The notes beneath the pieces are model-generated. The model did no database searches. It was not told the origin of the DNA and saw only the letters and a list, made by a program, of their open reading frames with translations. Made by a program: the position numbers and the translations under genes. From contig DIYR01000226.1 in NCBI GenBank assembly GCA_002429085.1, positions 1-5,613 of the forward strand: a DNA stretch of 5,613 nt, written 5' to 3'. This DNA is from Flavobacteriales bacterium UBA6049 (GTDB lineage Bacteria > Bacteroidota > Bacteroidia > Flavobacteriales_G > Salibacteraceae). Shown here in pieces: positions 1 through 5,613 of this stretch (positions within the stretch are counted from its first letter, which is position 1; every line of letters starts with the position of its first letter).

Positions 1-1
1 A

Positions 2-685
2 GGTAGAGGAGGAAATCCTGGAGAGACAAGGTTAGATCTACTTCAAGAGAATGTACAGATCGTAAAGAAGATAAGCCAGTCGTTTATTGGATATAAGGGC
101 ATTTTGGTTATTGTATCAAATCCAGTTGATGTTCTTACTTACTTCTATCAGAAGTATACACAACTGCCAGTTAATCGTGTAATAGGAACAGGAACACTGT
201 TAGACACTGCTCGTTTACGACAATCTATTAGTCAACGTATACAAGTAGATCCTAAAAACATACATGCTTATGTAGTAGGTGAACATGGAGACTCTGAAGT
301 TGTTTTGTGGTCTCAAGCACTTGTGGGAGCTACACCTCTTAGGCAATGGCCGGGATGGACAAAAGAGTTAGAGTCGGAAATTGCTGCAGAAGTAAAGAGA
401 GCTGCTCAAGAGATTATTAAACGAAAAGGTGCTACTAACCATGCAATTGGTTTGGTAACTGCGCACCTTGTGCAAGCTTTACTACAGCCCACTAGAAAGA
501 TTTTGTGCGTAAGCACTGTGATGAACGGATTTAGTGATTTTAAACCTATAGCAACATCATTGCCAAGTGTAGTTTCAAATAATGGGGTAGAAGAGGTGTT
601 GTTTGTTACTTCAAACGATTCAGAGTTAAAATTTCTAAAACAATCTGTTGAAATTTTAGTTAAAGCTATTGATTCAGTATCTTAG
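2..685 (+). CDS. ldh: L-lactate dehydrogenase family protein (5' end outside window)
   Basis: NAD-dependent 2-hydroxyacid dehydrogenase of the lactate/malate dehydrogenase family, presumably cytoplasmic and interconverting pyruvate and L-lactate. The frame is open from base 2, so 227 residues are visible; the family is usually about 310, so roughly 85 residues with the NAD-binding glycine motif lie upstream. An internal TTG at 104 is not the start. Fragment residues match the family's key positions (dogfish-style numbering): PGETR with the active-site loop arginine (R10 = Arg109), NPVD (N40 = Asn140), LLDTARLR (D68 = Asp168, R71 = substrate-binding Arg171), GEHGDSE (H95 = catalytic His195) and GATNHAIG (T145 = Thr246). 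Thr246 and the GEHGDSE context favour lactate over malate dehydrogenase. The specificity position 102, normally Gln in LDH and Arg in MDH, appears to be Gly (G4). The C-terminal third is divergent. A malate or branched 2-hydroxyacid substrate cannot be excluded. Confidence 0.88.
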   Translation, partial: GRGGNPGETRLDLLQENVQIVKKISQSFIGYKGILVIVSNPVDVLTYFYQKYTQLPVNRVIGTGTLLDTARLRQSISQRIQVDPKNIHAYVVGEHGDSEVVLWSQALVGATPLRQWPGWTKELESEIAAEVKRAAQEIIKRKGATNHAIGLVTAHLVQALLQPTRKILCVSTVMNGFSDFKPIATSLPSVVSNNGVEEVLFVTSNDSELKFLKQSVEILVKAIDSVS

Positions 686-704
686 TAAGGCTGATCATAG
701 TTTT

Positions 705-1079
705 ATGGGCTCCATTATTCACAACATACGCTTAACCAATAGAGGTCAACTACTTATTAGAGAGTTTAAAGGAATTATAAGTCTGGATGATTTGTTAATG
801 GCCTGGGAAGATATTGTAGCTGCTAGCCATTCTAATTCTGATTCGATTAGCATTTTAAATGATCTTTCTTCTTGTCAAGTGGAAATGACTCGATCAGAGT
901 TTAAGCAGTTAATGGAATATTTACGCAGTGAAGAACGACTCAGACACCTACGAATTGCCGTAGTTACCAATATTCCTAAAAATGCAGTATTTGCTCACAT
1001 TGCTGAGCATACCATACAGAACTTGACAATAAGACTATTCTCTACCCACAAGGCAGCAGAGCTCTGGCTAATGAACTAG
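705..1079 (+). CDS. STAS/SEC14-like (SpoIIAA-like) domain protein
   Basis: Small soluble protein of 124 residues. It resembles the SpoIIAA-like/SEC14-like STAS proteins common in Bacteroidota: an N-terminal strand pair ending in an FKGIISLDDLLMAW-type segment (about residues 20-35), a central ILNDLSS strand (about 50-57), a helix with EFKQLMEYL, the strand RIAVVTN (about 84-90) and a C-terminal LFSTHKAAELWL helix (about 111-122). The pattern of an xxEG/FKG turn, 'D' strand, 'AVV' strand and 'FST..AA..WL' end is what I recognise. No catalytic motif is visible and the role is unknown; relatives are only presumed to be regulatory or ligand-binding. An in-frame TTG at 669 lies inside the upstream gene, so the ATG at 705 is the better start. 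It lies 19 bp after the dehydrogenase stop with no promoter or terminator between, so co-transcription is likely. Its TAG stop overlaps the stop of the opposing gene. Confidence 0.72.
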   Translation: MGSIIHNIRLTNRGQLLIREFKGIISLDDLLMAWEDIVAASHSNSDSISILNDLSSCQVEMTRSEFKQLMEYLRSEERLRHLRIAVVTNIPKNAVFAHIAEHTIQNLTIRLFSTHKAAELWLMN

Positions 1080-1594
1080 ATACGGCTTAATTGCTGCTTC
1101 ATCATTTTGATCTGGTCAGCAAGCATTTTCTTGTCATCATCTTTTTTAGCTTCATTCAACCAATTCAATGCTTCTCTTTTTCTACGTTTAGAGGCGGCTA
1201 TTCCAGCAAGACTCAATTTAGCCATTGCTTTGTCATGACTCATGTATAATCCTAGTTTAATGGCACGTTTAAAAGAAGTTTCTGCTTTAGTTAACTCACC
1301 AGATTGAGATTTAATCATTCCATCTAAGTAATACCAGTACGCACGTTGAAAGGCCACTAACCATTCTGGTTTGTTCATCATGTCTAAACGCTTACGAGCT
1401 TTTGCAAAATCACCTTTTCGAACAGCTAGAAAGGTAAAGATCATCATCTCGTTTAACCATACAGTAACTAAAACAACGAGAGCAATCAGTAAAACAAAAA
1501 TTCCATTTCCAATTTCTCCATCAACGAATTGATAAATTGAAAGTGCGAATAGTAAAACAGAAATAGCCGCTCTAAACCAGTAAGCAAATAACAT
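1076..1594 (-). CDS. Small membrane protein with TPR-like repeats
   Basis: Protein of 172 residues, function unknown. The N-terminus has two hydrophobic helices (about residues 9-24 and 28-47) joined by a short VDGEIGN loop, giving a hairpin in the inner membrane. The rest is soluble and helical: a helix pair with KGDFAKARKRLDMM (about 52-75), a clear TPR-like unit from AYWYYLDGMIKSQSGEL to FKRAIKLGL (about 85-116, with the typical Y/G/A/A spacing) and a third helix pair (about 122-152) before a Lys/Met-rich end. The repeats suggest protein-protein contact at the membrane. The frame stays open upstream to a TTG at 1648, which would add 18 residues. That TTG is the -33 element of a good promoter whose -7 box also lies inside the extension, so the ATG at 1594 is taken as the start, leaving a leader of about 15-20 nt. 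No Shine-Dalgarno is visible. It is divergent from the M13 peptidase gene. Confidence 0.78.
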   Translation of the reverse strand: MLFAYWFRAAISVLLFALSIYQFVDGEIGNGIFVLLIALVVLVTVWLNEMMIFTFLAVRKGDFAKARKRLDMMNKPEWLVAFQRAYWYYLDGMIKSQSGELTKAETSFKRAIKLGLYMSHDKAMAKLSLAGIAASKRRKREALNWLNEAKKDDDKKMLADQIKMMKQQLSRI

Positions 1595-1616
1595 AACGTT
1601 GCAAATTTTAAGAGGG

Positions 1617-1648
1617 CAAATGTAGTATTTGCTTAACCGTTCATCCAA
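1617..1648 (-). promoter_or_regulatory. Bacteroidota-type promoter for the TPR membrane protein gene
   Basis: On the minus strand, TTG (1648-1646), a 21-nt spacer and TACATTTG (1624-1617) match the Bacteroidota consensus TTG-N17-23-TAnnTTTG with no mismatch. Transcription should start a few bases after 1617, just upstream of the ATG at 1594. Confidence 0.7.
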
Positions 1649-1655
1649 TACTTGG

Positions 1656-1685
1656 TTGCATAGAATTTTAAAAAGACTTCATTTG
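1656..1685 (+). promoter_or_regulatory. Probable Bacteroidota-type promoter for the M13 peptidase gene
   Basis: TTG (1656-1658), a 19-nt spacer and TTCATTTG (1678-1685) fit TTG-N17-23-TAnnTTTG with one mismatch (TT in place of TA). The box ends 31 nt before the ATG at 1717, leaving an A-rich leader of about 25 nt with no Shine-Dalgarno. The -33 elements of this promoter and of the opposing one are only 7 bp apart. Confidence 0.5.
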
Positions 1686-1716
1686 CACCTGTAAGACAAA
1701 AACCAAATTGTTTCGT

Positions 1717-3765
1717 ATGAAAAAATCACACATAGCGTTAATGGCTATTGCAACGGGAAGCTTGATAGCTTGTCAGCCGCAAAAGCCAAAAGATGAGACA
1801 CCAAAAGAAGAAAGTGTTCCAGCTTTTGATATCGCCAACTTAGATACTACAGTAGCACCATGTACAGATTTCTTTGATTTTGCAGCGGGTGGATTTATTA
1901 AAAACAATCCTATTCCCGAAAGTGAAAGTAGATGGGGACAGTTCAATGCATTGATTGAACGAAACAACGAGAAGATTAAAACTATTCTAGAAAGCTTTGC
2001 TGGTAAAGATGGATTAGCATCAGGTTCTGAAGAACAAATTATTGGTGATTTGTATGCATCTGGTATGGATACGGCAAAAATTGACGCAGACGGGCTGAAG
2101 CATTTGCAACCTCTATTAGATGAAATTGCAGCTATTCAATCGTTAGATGATTACTTTGCTAAGATGGCTATGTTCGATTTCAAAGGAGTTCAAAATCCAT
2201 TTGGAGTGTACGTGAGTCCAGATCAGAAGAACTCAAGCATGAATGTGTTATATGCAGGGCAAAGTGGTACAAGTTTACCAGATAGAGATTACTATTTGAA
2301 AACAGATTCAACAAGTGTAGACATTCAAAATAAGTACAAAGCATTTGTTGCTCAAATGTTGGAATTAGCTGGGTCTAAGAATGCAACGGCAGAAGCTGAG
2401 ATGATTTACAACATGGAGTACAAGTTGGCCGAAGCGCAAATGAGTCGTATTGACCGCAGAAACCCTGAGTTGACCTACAATAAAATGAGTGTAGCAGACT
2501 TAGCTGCAACTACACCAACAATTCAGTGGGATACGTATTTCAACGGATTAAATATTGCGGCAGATACGTTAATCGTTGGTCAACCAGATTTCTTGCAAAA
2601 GTTAGATGCTTGGTATCAAGAAGTAAGTATTGAAGATTTAAAGACATATATCCGATTCAAGGCTTTGAATTCATACGCAGATCAGCTGCCTTCAGGTTTT
2701 GAGCAAGCTCAATTCGATTTTTATTCTACCACACTTCGCGGAACTAAGAAAATGAAGCCAAGATGGAGAAGAACATTGAATAACATGGGCGGAATGAGCG
2801 AGCAAATAGGACACTTGTTCGTAAATGAGCATTTCTCTCCAGAATCAAAAGAACGTGTATCTCAAATGGTTGAAGATTTGCGTGCAGCTTATCGCGATCG
2901 TATCCAACAATTATCTTGGATGAGTGATGAAACCAAAACAAAAGCGATTGAAAAGCTGAATGGCTTTACGTATAAAATTGGATACCCTGACGAATGGGAA
3001 GATGTAAGTTCATTAAAGATTAGCAAGGATTCTTACTTGCAAAACATCATGAATATTACTGAGTACCGCACAAAAGAGAATTATGCAGAATTAGGGCAGC
3101 CAGTAGATAAATCAGATTGGTTTATGGGGGCACATGTGGTAAATGCATATTATAATCCATTGTTCAACGAAGTGGTATTCCCAGCTGGAATTTTACAGCC
3201 ACCATTCTACAACCCAGATGCTGATGATGCAATCAACTATGGTGGTATTGGTGGTGTAATTGGCCATGAGTTTACACATGGTTTTGATGATAAAGGAAGC
3301 TTGTATGACGTTCATGGTAACTTGAGTAACTGGTGGACTGATGAAGACCGTGAAGCATTTGATAAGTTGGTACAAAACGTAATTACGCAATATGATGGTT
3401 ATGAGGCATTGCCTGGTGTGAATGTTCAAGGTGCATTAACTGTTGGTGAAAACATTGCTGATTTTGGTGGATTAACGTTAGCATACTATGCATACCAAAA
3501 ATCACGTGAAGGAAAACCAGAAGTAGAGCCAATTGATGGATTTACTCCAGAACAACGCATCTTTATGGGGTGGGCTCAAGTATGGCAAACAAGCCAAACC
3601 GAAGAGTTTACACGTAATCAAGTAATGACTGATCCTCATTCACCGGCACACTTCCGTGTGATTGGCCCAATGAGTAACATGAAAGAGTTTGAACACGCAT
3701 ATGGATGTGGACATAGCGAAGGTTCATTCATCCGTCCAGATTCTACTAAGATTGTAATCTGGTAA
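1717..3765 (+). CDS. pepO: M13 family zinc metallopeptidase, lipoprotein (PepO/neprilysin-like)
   Basis: Zinc endopeptidase of family M13 that cleaves oligopeptides, tethered to the membrane by lipid. It has 682 residues, normal for the family. The N-terminus is a lipoprotein signal: KK, a hydrophobic stretch, then lipobox LIAC with C19, followed by a polar Lys/Pro/Glu linker. The N-terminal M13 domain opens with PCTDFFDFAAGGF (C49 on). All expected catalytic features are present: NAYYNP (N476, A477, substrate backbone binding), HEFTH (zinc ligands H517 and H521, catalytic E518), GENIADFGG (third ligand E578, supporting D582), and HSPAHFR (H641 for the transition state, R647 for the substrate carboxylate). 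It ends with the typical IRPDS...IW. Mature protein has only C49 and C664 besides the lipid Cys, matching neprilysin C80-C735. An in-frame TTG at 1708 would precede the ATG by three codons, but the ATG gives a standard signal peptide. It appears monocistronic, with its own promoter and a hairpin terminator. The symbol is family-level; the true substrate is unknown. Confidence 0.95.
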   Translation: MKKSHIALMAIATGSLIACQPQKPKDETPKEESVPAFDIANLDTTVAPCTDFFDFAAGGFIKNNPIPESESRWGQFNALIERNNEKIKTILESFAGKDGLASGSEEQIIGDLYASGMDTAKIDADGLKHLQPLLDEIAAIQSLDDYFAKMAMFDFKGVQNPFGVYVSPDQKNSSMNVLYAGQSGTSLPDRDYYLKTDSTSVDIQNKYKAFVAQMLELAGSKNATAEAEMIYNMEYKLAEAQMSRIDRRNPELTYNKMSVADLAATTPTIQWDTYFNGLNIAADTLIVGQPDFLQKLDAWYQEVSIEDLKTYIRFKALNSYADQLPSGFEQAQFDFYSTTLRGTKKMKPRWRRTLNNMGGMSEQIGHLFVNEHFSPESKERVSQMVEDLRAAYRDRIQQLSWMSDETKTKAIEKLNGFTYKIGYPDEWEDVSSLKISKDSYLQNIMNITEYRTKENYAELGQPVDKSDWFMGAHVVNAYYNPLFNEVVFPAGILQPPFYNPDADDAINYGGIGGVIGHEFTHGFDDKGSLYDVHGNLSNWWTDEDREAFDKLVQNVITQYDGYEALPGVNVQGALTVGENIADFGGLTLAYYAYQKSREGKPEVEPIDGFTPEQRIFMGWAQVWQTSQTEEFTRNQVMTDPHSPAHFRVIGPMSNMKEFEHAYGCGHSEGSFIRPDSTKIVIW

Positions 3766-3815
3766 TAAATTGTAGCGGTGAGTTATTGTAAGACTTACCA
3801 CTTTAACGAAACAAG

Positions 3816-3847
3816 AAGCCCTGATGGTATTACCATCAGGGCTTTTG
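3816..3847. terminator. Strong hairpin terminator between convergent genes
   Basis: A perfect 12-bp inverted repeat, AGCCCTGATGGT (3817-3828) with ACCATCAGGGCT (3832-3843), has a 3-nt ATT loop and is followed by TTTTGTT on the plus strand. On the minus strand the stem is followed by the T-rich run CTTGTTTCGTT. It lies 51 bp after the peptidase stop and about 25 bp past the stop of the opposing lipoprotein gene, so it can end transcripts from both sides. Confidence 0.88.
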
Positions 3848-3871
3848 TTATCTCATAAACAGGTTGAATTA

Positions 3872-4360
3872 CTAATAAATTTCATATTCTCCCCTTTGTT
3901 CAGTTTCGCACCCAGTATAATCAATTCGATAACTATAATCCTTTATACTGTTCTTTGTAACTCCCTTCTCGCTGCTATCAGGACTCCACCAAGAGCCTGT
4001 AGCACCATCTAATATTACTCCAAATGGTACGGGAACTGGACCAACTAACCATGTCCAAGTAACTAGAGTTCCTACTAAAGACCAACCTCGAAATTTTCTT
4101 TTAGTGAAATCTCTTGTAATGGTAGCACAACCGTCTTTTTCAATGGTAACTGAAAACTGGTTGGCGTCTTTTCTTTTTACACGAAAATTAGCTTCACCCT
4201 CTCCTCTTTGAAGACCCTGATATCTGATTTTGGCATCAGGATGATTCGGGACGTAGACTTTAGCATTGTACCTAGTGCCTCCAATTATAGTGGCACAGCT
4301 AGTGATCATACTGCAACTCACTAAAAGAATTACAGCAAATAGTAGATTTTTAATAGTCAT
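3872..4360 (-). CDS. Small lipoprotein of unknown function
   Basis: Protein of 162 residues with a lipoprotein signal peptide: basic start, hydrophobic core (about residues 5-14) and lipobox ITSC with C22. A second possible lipobox, LVSC with C16, lies just before it. C22 is preferred because the following CATIIGGT is a start I associate with a family of Bacteroidota outer-membrane lipoproteins. Residues 32-86 look like a beta-rich, PEGA-like segment with charged strands and a GLQRGEGEANF turn. Residues 92-118 are strongly hydrophobic and Trp/Pro/Gly-rich (GWSLVGTLVTWTW, then PVPVPFG), leading into VILDGATGSWWSPD, the most conserved-looking part. The hydrophobic segment could be a membrane-inserted hairpin. 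The C-terminal 35 residues are polar. No enzymatic motif is seen and the function is not known. Start is an ATG without Shine-Dalgarno; no convincing promoter was found. It shares a terminator with the convergent peptidase gene. Confidence 0.82.
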   Translation of the reverse strand: MTIKNLLFAVILLVSCSMITSCATIIGGTRYNAKVYVPNHPDAKIRYQGLQRGEGEANFRVKRKDANQFSVTIEKDGCATITRDFTKRKFRGWSLVGTLVTWTWLVGPVPVPFGVILDGATGSWWSPDSSEKGVTKNSIKDYSYRIDYTGCETEQRGEYEIY

Positions 4361-4506
4361 GATAATGTGATTTTGGTAATAGTGTATTATTAGTTAGGTG
4401 CTAAAGTATCATAAATACGTACAATTAAAAAAATGATGCGCGAGAAAGACTGAAGATGTATGCTTACTTGAATAGTAAAAAAGGAAATAGGTTCTATCAG
4501 AGAAAT

Positions 4507-4525
4507 CTTCTAAATATAGCAGAAG
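4507..4525 (-). terminator. Weak hairpin just past the rluF stop
   Basis: On the minus strand CTTCT-GCTATATTT-AGAAG forms a 5-bp stem directly after the TAA of rluF. It is followed by ATTTCTCTG rather than a clean T-run, so termination here is uncertain and some read-through into the lipoprotein gene is possible. Confidence 0.2.
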
Positions 4526-4526
4526 T

Positions 4527-5417
4527 TTATTTTCTACGTCTTTTAGTAGGAGTTGACTTACTAGTTTTTCTATGACCAGAAGTTTTTGATTTTGTGCGAG
4601 TTCCAGTTTTTTGTGGGTTACGTGGTTTACGGCTATCTAACTTATGTGTGTTGCCTGGTTTTTCAGAAGAATTGCCATCAGAATTAGGCTGGAATGTGCC
4701 GTCTGAATCTTTAATTAACTCAAACATCTTGTTCATTTCGCTTTTCGTAAGCTTACGGTACTGCCCAACAGGAACATCTAAGTTGATGTGCATAATGCGT
4801 ACTCTCTTTAGCTTTTGAACCGTGTACCCCAAGTACTCGCACATTCTACGTATTTGGCGGTTTAGGCCTTGCACAAGAACAATTTTGAAAACGTATTTAC
4901 TGACTTGTTCTACCTTACATCTCTTAGTGATTTGATCTAGCACAGGAACTCCAGAACTCATCTTTTTTAGGAAATCACGTGTAATGGGTCGATCAACTGT
5001 AACGATGTATTCTTTTTCGTGGTTATTGCCAGCACGTAGAATTTTGTTGACAATATCGCCATCGCTGGTCATGAAAATAAGACCCTCGCTTGGCTTATCT
5101 AACCTACCAATAGGGAAGATGCGTTGTGGATAATTGATATAGTCTACAATATTGTCTTTCTCGCGCTTAGTATCTGTGGTGCAAACAATGCCAATAGGTT
5201 TGTTAAATGCCAAATACACATGTTTTTGGTTAGGGCTTTTAACCACTTTACCATCTATGCGTATTTCGCTACCAGCAGAAATTTTGGTGCCCATTTCTGG
5301 CTTTTGGCCGTTTACAGTTACTCGTCCTTGTTCAATAAGCCGATCTGCTTCTCGTCTAGAACAAACACCAATTTCGCTTAAGTATTTATTGATTCTGGTT
5401 CCTGAATCGTCTTGCAT
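4527..5417 (-). CDS. rluF: 23S rRNA pseudouridine synthase RluF
   Basis: RsuA-family pseudouridine synthase of 296 residues. The E. coli enzyme isomerises U2604 in 23S rRNA and also acts on tRNA-Tyr. Residues 7-60 form an S4 RNA-binding domain (RINKYLSE, CSRREADRLIEQGRVTVNG). The catalytic domain follows, with FNKPIGIVCTTD (71-82), the active-site motif GRLDKPSEG with catalytic D107 (the same number as in E. coli RluF), DGDIVNKILRAGNNHEKEY (119-137) and QGLNRQIRRMCEYLGY (183-198). The DNIVDYINYP and ILRAGNNHEKEY blocks point to RluF rather than RluB, RluE or RsuA. The last 60 residues (about 237-296) are a low-complexity tail rich in Lys, Arg, Ser, Thr and Pro ending KRRRK, probably disordered and RNA-binding. 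The ATG at 5417 is the only sensible start. It is 166 bp from the next gene on the same strand, so they are probably not a tight operon. Confidence 0.95.
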   Translation of the reverse strand: MQDDSGTRINKYLSEIGVCSRREADRLIEQGRVTVNGQKPEMGTKISAGSEIRIDGKVVKSPNQKHVYLAFNKPIGIVCTTDTKREKDNIVDYINYPQRIFPIGRLDKPSEGLIFMTSDGDIVNKILRAGNNHEKEYIVTVDRPITRDFLKKMSSGVPVLDQITKRCKVEQVSKYVFKIVLVQGLNRQIRRMCEYLGYTVQKLKRVRIMHINLDVPVGQYRKLTKSEMNKMFELIKDSDGTFQPNSDGNSSEKPGNTHKLDSRKPRNPQKTGTRTKSKTSGHRKTSKSTPTKRRRK

Positions 5418-5613
5418 GTCGCAAAGGTGCGTATTTCCATGAATAAGAAATTGAACTACTTACCATCACTGGTTCAATATCCATTTAATCAAATCTTCTT
5501 TGTTTACAATAGACCAACTATGCGGAAAGTTAACTTAGTTATTAAGCATTTTTCTAGCAGTAGAACGTATATTCAATTCTATATATTACAATCAACCTAA
5601 TCTATAATTAATC
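5418..5613. other. AT-rich stretch without a supportable gene
   Basis: These 196 bases upstream of rluF hold no convincing coding region, RNA gene or strong hairpin. Six-frame reading gives only short, low-complexity frames. The region probably carries the rluF promoter and the flank of a gene beyond the window. Confidence 0.5.
5422..5429 (-). promoter_or_regulatory. Possible -7 box immediately upstream of rluF
   Basis: CACCTTTG on the minus strand differs from TAnnTTTG by one base and ends 4 nt before the rluF ATG, so a transcript from it would be almost leaderless. No TTG is present 17-23 nt upstream. An alternative further out is TTG (5517-5515), 17 nt, AAGATTTG (5497-5490), also with one mismatch. 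Neither is decisive. Confidence 0.25.

Noticed and set aside
699..706. TAGTTTTA resembling a -7 box just before the STAS gene
   Set aside because: It overlaps the start codon, so it could not drive that gene from its ATG, and it lacks the final G.
1057..1066. Perfect 10-bp palindrome CAGAGCTCTG near the convergent stop codons
   Set aside because: It lies inside codons for a conserved-looking C-terminal helix, has no loop or T-run, and is likely coincidental.
2744..3429. Minus-strand open frames of 65 and 78 codons opposite the M13 peptidase
   Set aside because: They are antisense to a complete conserved coding region and have no start context or motif.
4401..4424. Possible promoter for the lipoprotein gene: TTG and TACTTTAG on the minus strand
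   Set aside because: The spacer is only 13 nt, below the 17-23 expected, and the -7 box has a mismatch.
5152..5442. Plus-strand open frames opposite the rluF 5' half
   Set aside because: They are antisense shadows of a well-supported gene and resemble no known protein.
5412..5600. Plus-strand open frame of 62 codons across the rluF upstream region
   Set aside because: It begins inside the rluF start region, its composition is that of AT-rich noncoding DNA, and it has no recognisable motif.
1..5613. Search for a mobile element, CRISPR array, toxin-antitoxin or phage-defence module
   Set aside because: No transposase, integrase, spaced direct repeats, terminal inverted repeats or defence-type domains were seen; the genes are housekeeping or envelope types with similar composition.

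Overview
The window reads as ordinary chromosomal DNA of an AT-rich member of the Bacteroidota, probably Flavobacteriia-like. Three things point there. Starts lack Shine-Dalgarno sequences. An intergenic region carries a perfect TAnnTTTG -7 box with a TTG -33 box, the promoter type known from Flavobacterium and Bacteroides. Two gene products are lipoproteins with Bacteroidota-style N-termini, and RluF and the M13 peptidase look like Bacteroidota versions. No phylogeny was run, so a genus cannot be given.

Layout. (1) 2-685 (+): the C-terminal three quarters of an L-lactate dehydrogenase family enzyme, cut by the left window edge. (2) 705-1079 (+): a small SpoIIAA/SEC14-like STAS protein 19 bp downstream, probably co-transcribed. 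(3) 1076-1594 (-): a small inner-membrane protein with two transmembrane helices and TPR-like repeats; it converges on the STAS gene and shares a CTAG stop palindrome with it. (4) 1595-1716: a divergent control region with two back-to-back Bacteroidota promoters. (5) 1717-3765 (+): a complete lipoprotein zinc endopeptidase of family M13 (PepO/neprilysin). (6) 3816-3847: a strong hairpin terminator, usable from both sides. (7) 3872-4360 (-): a small lipoprotein of unknown function. (8) 4527-5417 (-): the 23S rRNA pseudouridine synthase RluF. (9) 5418-5613: an AT-rich stretch with no supportable gene.

The genes do not form one pathway. They are housekeeping and envelope functions: pyruvate/2-hydroxyacid reduction, peptide breakdown at the envelope and ribosome modification, plus three uncharacterised proteins. 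I see no mobile element, CRISPR array, tRNA or rRNA gene, defence cassette or biosynthetic cluster. No new multi-gene system can be claimed. The most useful points are an unusual residue at the substrate-specificity position of the dehydrogenase, the start-site corrections forced by the divergent promoters, and the zero-length convergent junction at 1076-1079.
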